From: an uncultured Mycoplasmatota bacterium
GTDB taxonomy: Bacteria; Bacillota_I; Bacilli_A; RF39; UBA660
Length of the DNA stretch: 64,000 bases
Reading direction: 5' to 3'
Assembly: GCA_900543825.1 (NCBI GenBank)
Contig: UQSR01000004.1
Span: 58,019-122,018 of the forward strand
The notes under the pieces were generated by a model that searched no databases, was not told where the DNA came from, and saw nothing but the letters and a program-made list of their open reading frames with translations. The position numbers were made by a program, and so were the translations under genes. Positions 34,083 through 41,955 of the stretch are shown piece after piece; position 1 is the first letter of the stretch, and every line of letters begins with the position of its first letter.

Positions 34083-34622
34083 TTATTTCCTAAAAGGAAC
34101 TCCAAGTTCTTTTAATAAATCATAAGCTTCTTCATTAGTTTTAGCGGTAGTAACGATAACTATATCCATACCTCTAACCTTTTCAACTTCATCAAAATTA
34201 ATTTCAGGGAAGATAATTTGTTCTTTAATACCAATTGTATAATTTCCTCTTCCATCAAAACTCTTTGGTGATAGACCTCTAAAATCTCTAACTCTAGGAA
34301 GTGAAATGCTTATTAACTTATCTAAGAAGTTATACATTCTATCTCCTCTTAAAGTAACCTTACAACCAATTTTATGGCCCTCTCTAATTTTAAAAGTAGC
34401 TATTGATTTCTTAGCAGTAGTTTCAACTGCTTTTAAACCTGTTATCTTTTCTAATTCACGAACAGCATTCTCTAAGTTCTTAGAATTAACAGTAGCATCA
34501 CCAACGCCCATATTAACAACTATTTTATCAATTTTTGGAACTAACATAGGTGTTTTATAACCATGCTTTTCTATTAAACTTGGAACAACTTCTTTATTAT
34601 ATTTTTCTTTTAGGCGGTTCAT
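34083..34622 (-). CDS. rplE: Ribosomal protein uL5
   Basis: 179 residues; MLVPKIDKIVVNMGVGDA and RVRDFRGLSPKSFDGRGNY are diagnostic. Binds 5S rRNA in the central protuberance. Confidence 0.97.
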   Translation of the reverse strand: MNRLKEKYNKEVVPSLIEKHGYKTPMLVPKIDKIVVNMGVGDATVNSKNLENAVRELEKITGLKAVETTAKKSIATFKIREGHKIGCKVTLRGDRMYNFLDKLISISLPRVRDFRGLSPKSFDGRGNYTIGIKEQIIFPEINFDEVEKVRGMDIVIVTTAKTNEEAYDLLKELGVPFRK

Positions 34623-34643
34623 ATACTTCGCCCTCCTTCCAAA

Positions 34644-34949
34644 TTAGTCAATCTTTTCATTAGATTTCTTTGATATTCTAATTTTTTTACCTTTACTATC
34701 TTTTTCAATTTTAACTTTAGTAGGTTTCTTAGTCTTAGGATCACTAAGCATTACGTTAGATACATGAATTGGAGCTTCCATTTCAATAATCTCTCCAGTA
34801 CCATTATTATTTTTAGGTTTTAAATGTTTCTTAACAATATTAACACCTTCAACAATAACTTTATTATCTAATATCTTAGTAATTTTTCCTTCTTTTCCCT
34901 TATTAGAGCCAGAAACTACTACTACTTTATCGCCTGTTTTTAGTTTCAT
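34644..34949 (-). CDS. rplX: Ribosomal protein uL24
   Basis: 101 residues; KOW motif GDKVVVVSGSNKGKEGKI, then EGVNIVKKHLKP. Assembly initiator of the 50S subunit. 20 nt after rplN. Confidence 0.97.
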   Translation of the reverse strand: MKLKTGDKVVVVSGSNKGKEGKITKILDNKVIVEGVNIVKKHLKPKNNNGTGEIIEMEAPIHVSNVMLSDPKTKKPTKVKIEKDSKGKKIRISKKSNEKID

Positions 34950-34969
34950 TTTAAATCCTCCTAATATTC

Positions 34970-35338
34970 CTATAGCACATCTTTAGCTAAACTTACAATC
35001 TTAGTAAAATCTTTATCTCTAAGTTCACGTGCTACTGGTCCTAAAATACGTGTACCTACTGGACTCTTATCATCTTTAATAATAACGCATGCATTATCAT
35101 CAAATCTGATATAACTACCATCTTCTCTTCTAACTCCTTTTTTGGTTCTTACGATAACAGCTTTAACAACTTTACCTTTCTTTATAGTACCATTAGGAGT
35201 AGCTTTCTTAACTGTAGCAACAACTATATCTCCAATATTACCTGTTTTAACTTTACTTCCACCTAGAACTCTAATAACTAACACTTCTCTAGCACCGCAG
35301 TTATCAGCAACTTTTAATCTAGTTTCTTGTTGTACCAT
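34970..35338 (-). CDS. rplN: Ribosomal protein uL14
   Basis: 122 residues; MVQQETRLKVADNCGAREV start and RILGPVARELRDKDFTKIVS end are diagnostic. 50S face contacting the 30S subunit. Confidence 0.97.
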   Translation of the reverse strand: MVQQETRLKVADNCGAREVLVIRVLGGSKVKTGNIGDIVVATVKKATPNGTIKKGKVVKAVIVRTKKGVRREDGSYIRFDDNACVIIKDDKSPVGTRILGPVARELRDKDFTKIVSLAKDVL

Positions 35339-35363
35339 ATTTATTTCCTCCTTCCGAGCTAAA

Positions 35364-35618
35364 CTATAGAATAACAGCTTTCTCTATTACTTCTACTAGT
35401 TCATATCTCTTAGTTTTAGATAATGGTCTAGTTTGGGCTAAGCGAACTTTATCACCAACGTGAGCAGTGTTATTTTCGTCATGAGCAGCATATTTCTTAG
35501 AATATTTTACTCTTTTACCATATAATGGGTGTTTTCTGTAAGTTTCAACCTTAACTGTAATAGTTTTATCAGCTTTATCAGAAACAACTACACCAATTAG
35601 TTCTTTTCTCTCTTTCAT
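35364..35618 (-). CDS. rpsQ: Ribosomal protein uS17
   Basis: 84 residues; OB fold with GVVVSDKADKTITVKV, YGKRVKYSKKYAAHDE and GDKVRLAQTRPLSKTKRY. 14 nt after rpmC. Confidence 0.97.
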   Translation of the reverse strand: MKERKELIGVVVSDKADKTITVKVETYRKHPLYGKRVKYSKKYAAHDENNTAHVGDKVRLAQTRPLSKTKRYELVEVIEKAVIL

Positions 35619-35632
35619 CTCTTACACCTCAC

Positions 35633-35824
35633 TTACCCTTCTCTTCTCTCATTAAGAATAGTATTAATTCTAGCTACTTCTTTTCTAAGTTCATGAATTC
35701 TAGAAGGTTTTTCTAGCATTCCAGTAGCCTTTTGCATTCTTAAACTAAATAATTCTTCTTTACATTCAGAAATCTTTTTAGTTAATTCTTCTGTGGTTAA
35801 TTTTCTAAGTTCATTAGTCTTCAT
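35633..35824 (-). CDS. rpmC: Ribosomal protein uL29
   Basis: 63 residues; a two-helix protein at the exit tunnel: LRKLTTEELTKKISECKEEL and HELRKEVARINTILNER. Start overlaps rplP by 11 nt. Confidence 0.97.
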   Translation of the reverse strand: MKTNELRKLTTEELTKKISECKEELFSLRMQKATGMLEKPSRIHELRKEVARINTILNERREG

Positions 35825-36245
35825 TTACTTCACCACTTTCTTCCTTTTTAACAAATTTACATTTGATAGGTAATTTATGAGATGCAAGTCTTAAAGCTTC
35901 TCTAGCAGTAGCTTCATCTACACCATCAATTTCAAACATAATTTTGCCTTCTTTTACTACAGCAACCCAAACTTCAGGATTACCTTTACCTTTACCTTGT
36001 CTAGTTTCAAGAGGTTTTTTAGTTAATGATAAGTTAGGGAAAATATTAATCCATACCTTACCACCTCTCTTCATATATCTAGTCATAGCTATTCTGGCAG
36101 CTTCTATTTGATTAGCAGTAATCCATGCTCCCTCTTTTGCCATAAGTCCATAACTTCCAAAATGAAGAGTAGTATTTCCTTTTGCTTTTCCATCATATCT
36201 GATACGGAAAGTTTTTCTATGTTTAGTTCTTTTTGGCATCAACAT
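35814..36245 (-). CDS. rplP: Ribosomal protein uL16
   Basis: 143 residues starting MLMPKRTKHRK, the usual L16 opening; the ATG at 36245 has GGAGG 8 nt upstream inside the end of rpsC (23-nt overlap). AARIAMTRYMKRGGKVWI and LRLASHKLPIK are diagnostic. Binds near the peptidyl-transferase A site. Confidence 0.97.
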   Translation of the reverse strand: MLMPKRTKHRKTFRIRYDGKAKGNTTLHFGSYGLMAKEGAWITANQIEAARIAMTRYMKRGGKVWINIFPNLSLTKKPLETRQGKGKGNPEVWVAVVKEGKIMFEIDGVDEATAREALRLASHKLPIKCKFVKKEESGEVNED

Positions 36246-36888
36246 GAGAATTACCTCCCTTACCTTTTAGGATTTCTCCTTTATAAATCCATACCTTAAC
36301 ACCGATCTTACCATAAGTAGTATCAGCTTCAGCAGTAGCATAATCAATGTCTGCTCTTAAAGTATGAAGTGGAATAGTTCCTTCTGAGTAACCTTCACCT
36401 CTAGCGATATCAGCACCGCCAAGTCTTCCAGATACTAAAGTTTTAATACCTTTAGCTCCAGCTTTCATAGTATTTCTAATAGCTTTCTTTTGAGCAACTC
36501 TAAATGATACTCTATTCTCAATATTATGAGCAATATTTTGTGCAACTAATTCTGCAACCATATCAGGGTTCTTAATTTCAACTACAGAAATTTGAATTTC
36601 TTCATTAACAAGTTTTGCAACTTCTTTTTTTATCTTTTCAATTTCAACACCACTTTGTCCAATAATCAAACCAGGTTTAGCAGCGTAGATAAATATTTCA
36701 CATCTTTTAGGGTTTCTTTCAACTACGATTTGTGAAATACCAGCATTTTTAAACTTCTTATTTAAATACTTACGAATTTTATAATCATTATTTAAATATT
36801 TAGCAAAGTCGTTCTCAGCATACCACTTAGATTCCCAGTCCTTATTGATACCAATTCTAAGTCCTGTTGGACTAACCTTTTGTCCCAT
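36223..36888 (-). CDS. rpsC: Ribosomal protein uS3
   Basis: 221 residues; MGQKVSPTGLRIGINKDWES start, KH domain KPGLIIGQSGVEIEKIKKE and C-terminal SGRLGGADIARGE and KVWIYKGE. mRNA-entry helicase protein of the 30S subunit. Confidence 0.97.
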   Translation of the reverse strand: MGQKVSPTGLRIGINKDWESKWYAENDFAKYLNNDYKIRKYLNKKFKNAGISQIVVERNPKRCEIFIYAAKPGLIIGQSGVEIEKIKKEVAKLVNEEIQISVVEIKNPDMVAELVAQNIAHNIENRVSFRVAQKKAIRNTMKAGAKGIKTLVSGRLGGADIARGEGYSEGTIPLHTLRADIDYATAEADTTYGKIGVKVWIYKGEILKGKGGNSHVDAKKN

Positions 36889-36903
36889 AAGTGTCCTCCT
36901 TCT

Positions 36904-37245
36904 TTATTTTTCAGCCACGATTACTGTGATGTGACTTGTCTTATGATCGTTTCTACCAGTACGACCTCTTGAATCAAATTTGATTCTTTTTATTACTAAT
37001 GCTTCATCAACATAGCATTCTTTAACATAAAGATTTTCTTCTTTCATGCCAAAATTATTAGTAGCATTTGCTATAGCAGATTCTAATACTTTAGAAATAA
37101 CTCTAGATGCTCTTTGAGGTTGGTTAGCAAGAATAGTTCTTGCTTCATTAACATTTTTACCTCTAATAAGATCAATAACCAATCTAGTTTTTCTAGGGGA
37201 AATTCTAACAGTTTTAGCTACAGCCTTAGCTTCAGTTCTTTCCAT
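36904..37245 (-). CDS. rplV: Ribosomal protein uL22
   Basis: 113 residues; RISPRKTRLVIDLIRGKNV and the C-terminal beta-hairpin region IKRIKFDSRGRTGRNDHKTS reaching into the exit tunnel. 21 nt after rpsS. Confidence 0.97.
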   Translation of the reverse strand: MERTEAKAVAKTVRISPRKTRLVIDLIRGKNVNEARTILANQPQRASRVISKVLESAIANATNNFGMKEENLYVKECYVDEALVIKRIKFDSRGRTGRNDHKTSHITVIVAEK

Positions 37246-37266
37246 TTTTGTCCTCCTTTAAGAAAA

Positions 37267-37533
37267 TTATTTCTTGTCTGATCCGTGTCCGCCAAACTTT
37301 CTTGTAAGTGAGAATTCTCCAAGTTTATGACCAACCATATCTTCAGTTACATAAACAGGAATAAATTCTTTACCATTGTGTACAGCGAAAGTATGACCAA
37401 TAAATTCAGGATAGATTGTTGAACGACGTGACCAAGTCTTAATAACTTCCTTTTTACCAGATTCATTTAATACCTTTACCTTCTTTAATAATCTATCAAA
37501 AACGTAAGGTCCTTTTTTAATACTTCTAGCCAT
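37267..37533 (-). CDS. rpsS: Ribosomal protein uS19
   Basis: 88 residues; MARSIKKGPYVFDRLLKKV start, TWSRRSTIYPEFIGHTFAV and VGHKLGEFSLTRKFGGH. 30S head protein, binding target of RimM. Confidence 0.97.
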   Translation of the reverse strand: MARSIKKGPYVFDRLLKKVKVLNESGKKEVIKTWSRRSTIYPEFIGHTFAVHNGKEFIPVYVTEDMVGHKLGEFSLTRKFGGHGSDKK

Positions 37534-37551
37534 TTTTTAATCTTCCTTTCT

Positions 37552-38382
37552 CTATTTCTTACGACGTGATACGATATATTTATCAGACGCTTTCTTATTT
37601 TTTCTTGTTTTATATCCAAGAGCAGGTTTACCCCAAGGTGTCATAGGTCCACTTCTACCAATTGGAGCTCTACCTTCACCACCACCATGTGGGTGATCAT
37701 TAGGGTTCATAACAGAACCACGAACTGTAGGCCTAAATCCTTTATGTCTAGTTCTACCAGCTTTACCGATTTTAACTAGTCCATAATCTTCATTACCAAC
37801 TGTTCCAATAGTGGCCTTACAAGTACCTAAAATCTTTCTTGTTTCACCACTAGATAATCTTATTAATACATATTTATCTTCTCTACCAAGAATTTGTGCA
37901 CTAGCACCAGCACTTCTTGCTAAGCTAGCTCCTTTTCCAGGCTTTAACTCAATATTATGAATCACAGTACCAACTGGAATATTCATAATAGGAAGAGTAT
38001 TACCAACTTTAATATCAACGTTTTCACCAGATTCAACTATAGTTCCTACAGTTAATCCTTTAGGAGCAATAATATAAGCTTTTTCACCATCTTTATAAGA
38101 TATTAAAGCAATATTAGCACTTCTATTAGGATCATATTCAATAGAAACAACTCTAGCAGGAACATTATCTTTTCTTCTCTTAAAGTCAATAATTCTATAT
38201 TTTCTTTTAGCTCCGCCGCCTCTATGTCTAACAGTAATTCTACCTTGATTATTTCTACCATTAGTCTTAGTTTTAGTAACTGTCAAACTTTTTTCGGGAG
38301 TTGTTTTAGTGATTTCTTCACTAGTCAAAACAGATCTCTGTCTTGTACCATTTGTCATAGGTTTATAAACTCTTATTGCCAT
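37552..38382 (-). CDS. rplB: Ribosomal protein uL2
   Basis: 276 residues; RITVRHRGGGAKRKYRIIDF and the peptidyl-transferase-proximal loop VRGSVMNPNDHPHGGGEG are intact. Highly conserved 50S core protein. Confidence 0.97.
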   Translation of the reverse strand: MAIRVYKPMTNGTRQRSVLTSEEITKTTPEKSLTVTKTKTNGRNNQGRITVRHRGGGAKRKYRIIDFKRRKDNVPARVVSIEYDPNRSANIALISYKDGEKAYIIAPKGLTVGTIVESGENVDIKVGNTLPIMNIPVGTVIHNIELKPGKGASLARSAGASAQILGREDKYVLIRLSSGETRKILGTCKATIGTVGNEDYGLVKIGKAGRTRHKGFRPTVRGSVMNPNDHPHGGGEGRAPIGRSGPMTPWGKPALGYKTRKNKKASDKYIVSRRKK

Positions 38383-38399
38383 TATATTTCCTCCTTACA

Positions 38400-38678
38400 T
38401 TAGTCAAAACTAATAGTACTACCTTTCTCAAGTGTTACAATAGCTTTCTTATATTTATTAGTCATACCAGTATATTTACCAACTCTCTTTTTCTTTGGAT
38501 GAGAATTAGAAATATTAACTGATTTAACCTTAACATTAAATTTCTTTTCAATAGCTTGCTTTACTTCAGTTTTATTTGCTTTATTTAAAACTTTGAAAGC
38601 ATACTTACCATCTGCTTCCATACCAGCAGTTTTTTCAGTAATAATTGGTGCTATAATTATATCTAAATAATTATCCAT
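38400..38678 (-). CDS. rplW: Ribosomal protein uL23
   Basis: 92 residues; IIAPIITEKTAGMEADGKYAF start. Docking site for SRP and trigger factor at the exit tunnel. ATG overlaps the rplD stop (TAATG). Confidence 0.96.
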   Translation of the reverse strand: MDNYLDIIIAPIITEKTAGMEADGKYAFKVLNKANKTEVKQAIEKKFNVKVKSVNISNSHPKKKRVGKYTGMTNKYKKAIVTLEKGSTISFD

Positions 38679-39307
38679 TACTTAAGCACCTCCTCTAATG
38701 ATTTTAAAGCTTCCTCAGTAATAAGTAAATTATCACAAGAAACAACATCAAAAGTATTTACTTCGCTAGGTAAAACAATTTTTACATTAGCAAGATTTCT
38801 AGCAGCTAAACAAATATTATCAGTAAGTTCGTTTACACAAACAAGTACCTTATTATTAGTTAGTTTTAAGTTTTCTAATAAACTTACCATTTCTTTTGTT
38901 TTGTTAGTTTCAAAGTTAATATTATCTATTACTACAAGTTCCTTATCTAATACTTTATAAGATAAAGCACTCTTTAAAGCTAATCTCTTTTCTTTCTTAT
39001 TCATTTTCTTTGAATAATCTCTTGGAACTGGTCCAAATACAATACCACCATGTCTATAATGTGGTGCTCTAATACTTCCTTGTCTTGCATTACCAGTACC
39101 TTTTTGTCTATATGGTTTTCTTCCACCACCAGATACTTCACTTCTAGTTTTAACTTTAGAAGTACCTTGTCTTGCTCCTGCCATAGCAGCAACTACTGCA
39201 TCTTTAATTACAGCATCATTTGGTTTTACATTAAATACGTTATCTTCTAATTTTATATCCTTTACCTTTTCGCCTTTAAGACTTAAAACATCTATTTTCT
39301 TAGACAT
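38678..39307 (-). CDS. rplD: Ribosomal protein uL4
   Basis: 209 residues from the ATG at 39307, chosen for AAAGGAGGA four bases upstream; the longer frame (39328) would place that SD inside the gene. Exit-tunnel loop SEVSGGGRKPYRQKGTGNAR and APHYRHGGIVFGP are diagnostic. In E. coli L4 represses its own S10 operon through the leader RNA; whether it does so here is unknown. Confidence 0.95.
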   Translation of the reverse strand: MSKKIDVLSLKGEKVKDIKLEDNVFNVKPNDAVIKDAVVAAMAGARQGTSKVKTRSEVSGGGRKPYRQKGTGNARQGSIRAPHYRHGGIVFGPVPRDYSKKMNKKEKRLALKSALSYKVLDKELVVIDNINFETNKTKEMVSLLENLKLTNNKVLVCVNELTDNICLAARNLANVKIVLPSEVNTFDVVSCDNLLITEEALKSLEEVLK

Positions 39308-39358
39308 AATTTCCTCCTTTATCATCACAATATAATTTTAATACAATCATTAAGCAAA

Positions 39359-40123
39359 TTATTCGCTAGCTTCTTGTGATGTCTCTTCATTAGTTTCTGC
39401 TAATTCTTCATTAATAGTTTCGATAGTTTCTTCAATAACTTCTTCAGAAGAAGTACCATCTTCATATACTATTAATTCTACTGGTTCTTTTGTTTTATCT
39501 CCAGCTTTAACAGCAGTTCTAACAAGTACTAAAGAGTTTTTAGGACCAGGAACACTTCCTTTAATTAAGATAACATTATTTTCTAGATCAACTTTAACTA
39601 CTTCAAGATTTTGAATAGTAACTTGTACGTGACCCATATGTCCAGGTAATTTCTTTCCTGGTAAAACCCTCATCGGTAACATAGTACCCATTGAACCTAC
39701 ACCTCTATGGTATTGTGAACCATGACTCATAGGTCCTCTACTTTGATTGTGTCTTTTAATAACACCTTGAAATCCTTTACCTTTAGAAGTGCCGGTTACA
39801 TCAACCATTTCTCCTGCAGCAAATACATCAGCCTTAAGTACATCACCTAAAGCATAATCGCTAACACTTGCACCTCTAATTTCTTTTAAGAAGCGCTTAG
39901 GGGTAGTGTTTGCTTTTTTAAGATGACCAGTTTCTGGTTTATTACTTCTAGATTCTTTTTTCTCTACTGTTGCAAGTTGAATTGCTTCATAACCATCATT
40001 TTCTTTAGTCTTAACTTGAGAAACAACGTTATCTTCAACTTCAATAACAGTTACAGGAATAAGTTTACCATCAGTAGTAAATACTTCAGTCATCCCTTTT
40101 TTTCTTCCTAAGATTCCTTTCAT
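39359..40123 (-). CDS. rplC: Ribosomal protein uL3 with acidic C-terminal tail
   Basis: 254 residues against about 209 in E. coli. Core motifs MKGILGRKKGMTEVFTTDGK, TGTSKGKGFQGVIKRHN and PGKKLPGHMGHVQVTIQN. The last 40 or so residues are a Glu-rich tail (EEVIEETIETINEELAETNE) that has no counterpart in standard L3 and no frameshift explains. 51 nt before rplD. Confidence 0.95.
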   Translation of the reverse strand: MKGILGRKKGMTEVFTTDGKLIPVTVIEVEDNVVSQVKTKENDGYEAIQLATVEKKESRSNKPETGHLKKANTTPKRFLKEIRGASVSDYALGDVLKADVFAAGEMVDVTGTSKGKGFQGVIKRHNQSRGPMSHGSQYHRGVGSMGTMLPMRVLPGKKLPGHMGHVQVTIQNLEVVKVDLENNVILIKGSVPGPKNSLVLVRTAVKAGDKTKEPVELIVYEDGTSSEEVIEETIETINEELAETNEETSQEASE

Positions 40124-40136
40124 TTTTTCCTCCTAC

Positions 40137-40445
40137 TTATTTTTTAATTTTGATATCTACACCGCTAGGTATATCTAAATGAGCAAGTGCATCAATTGTC
40201 TCCTTGCTAGGATTAATGATATCGATTAATCTCTTGTGAGTTCTTTTCTCAAATTGCTCTCTTGAATCCTTGTACTTATGAACCGCTCTTAAAATTGTAA
40301 TCTTTTCAATTTCAGTTGGTAATGGTACAGGTCCAGATACTTCCCCACCAGTTCTCTTAACAGTAGCTACTATTTTAGCAGCAGCACTATCAAGAATTCT
40401 GTGGTCGTAAGCTTTAAGTTTAATTCTCACAGTCTCCTTTGCCAT
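40137..40445 (-). CDS. rpsJ: Ribosomal protein uS10
   Basis: 102 residues; RIKLKAYDHRILDSAAAKIV, VSGPVPLPTEIEKITILRAV and FEKRTHKRLIDI. First gene of the operon; also the NusB partner in antitermination (nusB is at 57712). SD GGGAGG overlaps a sequence able to pair with an upstream arm (see the leader). Confidence 0.97.
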   Translation of the reverse strand: MAKETVRIKLKAYDHRILDSAAAKIVATVKRTGGEVSGPVPLPTEIEKITILRAVHKYKDSREQFEKRTHKRLIDIINPSKETIDALAHLDIPSGVDIKIKK

Positions 40446-40575
40446 AAGTTGTCCTCCCTTCGCCTATATCTTAGTATAGACATAGCTCCGAACGAATTAC
40501 CTGATAAACCCTTTGAATTTATTGACAACTTAACCGGGTGTATCAGCAACTTCGCACATCTAAGCCAGTCACACA
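40446..40575 (-). promoter_or_regulatory. Structured 5' leader of the S10 operon
   Basis: About 130 nt between the predicted start and rpsJ. GTATC/GATAC can close a 5' stem (about 40576-40536). TAAGTTGTC (upstream arm at 40532-40524) can pair over 9 bp with GACAACTTA (40453-40445), which includes the bases between the SD and the A of the rpsJ AUG. This would hide the start site, a plausible feedback control of ribosomal protein synthesis. No known r-protein leader family was matched by eye. Confidence 0.5.
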
Positions 40576-40581
40576 GATACA

Positions 40582-40610
40582 ATTATACTAAATAAATCTA
40601 TGAAAATCAA
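40582..40610 (-). promoter_or_regulatory. Promoter of the S10-spc-alpha operon
   Basis: Minus strand TTGATT (40610-40605), 17 bp, TATAAT (40587-40582). Confidence 0.8.
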
Positions 40611-40713
40611 GGCTTTTTTATCACTTTTTTAATATTTTTCTTTATTCTTATATAAATTTCATTTTATTAACTCCCCTTCATTATTATATATAATATATAT
40701 TTATCATTTTTAT

Positions 40714-40765
40714 CCTAGAAAGCCTATAGTCTTTCTAGGTCATTTGTAGCCTAAAGTCTACAAAT
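40714..40765 (-). repeat. Paired-hairpin element C
   Basis: Minus-strand order: 8-bp stem 40765-40758/40749-40742 with loop ACTTTAGG, then a 9-bp stem 40739-40731/40722-40714 with loop ACTATAGG. Both loops fit the family rule exactly. Lies between the 40965 gene and the S10 promoter. Confidence 0.65.
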
Positions 40766-40818
40766 AAAACATTTATTTTGTTTTAATATATAATAAATAG
40801 CATATTCTTTATATCTTT

Positions 40819-40885
40819 AAATGATAATAATTATATTATCATTTACATATTAAAAGTAGAGGATGTATCACCCCCTACTTTTAAT
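40819..40885. other. Two further intergenic hairpins
   Basis: AAATGATAATA/TATTATCATTT (11 bp, 40819-40844) and ATTAAAAGTAG/CTACTTTTAAT (11 bp, 40849-40885, 15-nt loop). They precede element C in the minus direction, making a chain of four hairpins after the 40965 gene. Neither has a clear T tract or the family loop. The rest of 40612-40964 is featureless AT-rich sequence. Confidence 0.45.
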
Positions 40886-40964
40886 ATTACATCTAACAAA
40901 TAATAGTGATTTTATCACAATTAATTATAATACTAATTAACCTATGAATTAATAAACTCATAAT

Positions 40965-41783
40965 TTATCCTAAAACTATAATCTTTTTAGAATCCCCGCT
41001 AGCAATAGGATATAAAGTAACAATAACGTTAAGTTTTCCAGTAGAATCAAAATAATATTTTATTGACTTATCATTAACAGATTTTTTATAATTATCAATA
41101 CTGCCATTTAAGGCTTCTTCATAAGAAGATTGTGGATAATCTTTTAATTCATTCTTTATTTTTTGCTCTACTACGTTTTCAATAGTAGAATCATTAATAT
41201 TTACTAATTTGTAGGCATCTTGATATGACAATATATTACCATTAGTAACATCAAAATTGTATGTATAATATTCGTATAATGGTGTAGATGTACCAGCAGA
41301 AGTAGTTTTAATCATTATAGAAATTATATCATTATTTATATTTGAAGAATATTCTACAGTAGTAAACCAAATTTCTTCTTTTAGATTTTCATTAAACTTA
41401 TTTATTAATTGCTCATATAATTTATAAATTTCTTGATTTGCTGTTTTAGCATCAGAAGAATTAATATTTATATAAGGAACAATTAAATCACTAGCTTTAA
41501 TCAATTTACTATGATCACTAAAACCATAATAGCTATCTTTATTTGTTGGTAAATTATAATCGGCATTATAAACCCAATCTTTAGTGCTATCAATTTTTAA
41601 TGCCAGGTTTGAATTATTTTTATTACCAGAATTCCCATTATAATTTTGGGTGTTAGAATTATTATTTTCAATTTGATTTTTATTCAACACCTTATCACAA
41701 ACAATATAGCCTCCCAATCCCAATATTACAAATAATAAAACAATTACTAAAACGATCAATACTTTATTTTTTTGTTTTTCCAC
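40965..41783 (-). CDS. Membrane-anchored protein, possible DUF3298/RsiV-like
   Basis: 272 residues. N-terminal transmembrane anchor (about 8-30), an Asn-rich linker, then an extracytoplasmic domain. Segments WFTTVEYSSNINNDIISIMIK and YTYNFDVTNGNILSYQDAY resemble the DUF4163/DUF3298 domains of RsiV- and PdaC-type proteins, in which the second segment follows a strand and introduces the last helix. Starts at GTG (41783) with SD GGAG. Role unknown; likely cell-envelope. Confidence 0.55.
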   Translation of the reverse strand: MEKQKNKVLIVLVIVLLFVILGLGGYIVCDKVLNKNQIENNNSNTQNYNGNSGNKNNSNLALKIDSTKDWVYNADYNLPTNKDSYYGFSDHSKLIKASDLIVPYININSSDAKTANQEIYKLYEQLINKFNENLKEEIWFTTVEYSSNINNDIISIMIKTTSAGTSTPLYEYYTYNFDVTNGNILSYQDAYKLVNINDSTIENVVEQKIKNELKDYPQSSYEEALNGSIDNYKKSVNDKSIKYYFDSTGKLNVIVTLYPIASGDSKKIIVLG

Positions 41784-41886
41784 TTTTTATCACTCCTTTC
41801 AATTATAAGTATAACATAAATAAAAAATAATTACTATAGAAAGTTAAAACTTACATTATAAATTAATCATATTTATATATATTATT

Positions 41887-41913
41887 TTAGCAATCTCTAT
41901 TGACAATTGCTAA
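41887..41913 (+). promoter_or_regulatory. CIRCE-like HrcA operator
   Basis: TTAGCAATC-N9-AATTGCTAA, against the CIRCE consensus TTAGCACTC-N9-GAGTGCTAA: perfect 8-bp inverted arms and the exact 9-bp spacing. It overlaps the -35 box of clpB. HrcA/CIRCE control of clpB is known in mycoplasmas. Confidence 0.7.
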
Positions 41914-41927
41914 TATTGTGTTATAAT
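41900..41927 (+). promoter_or_regulatory. Promoter of clpB
   Basis: TTGACA (41900-41905), 16 bp, TATAAT (41922-41927), with SD AGGAGG at 41941. Confidence 0.85.
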
Positions 41928-41955
41928 TATATATATAAAAAGGAGGATGATTGAT

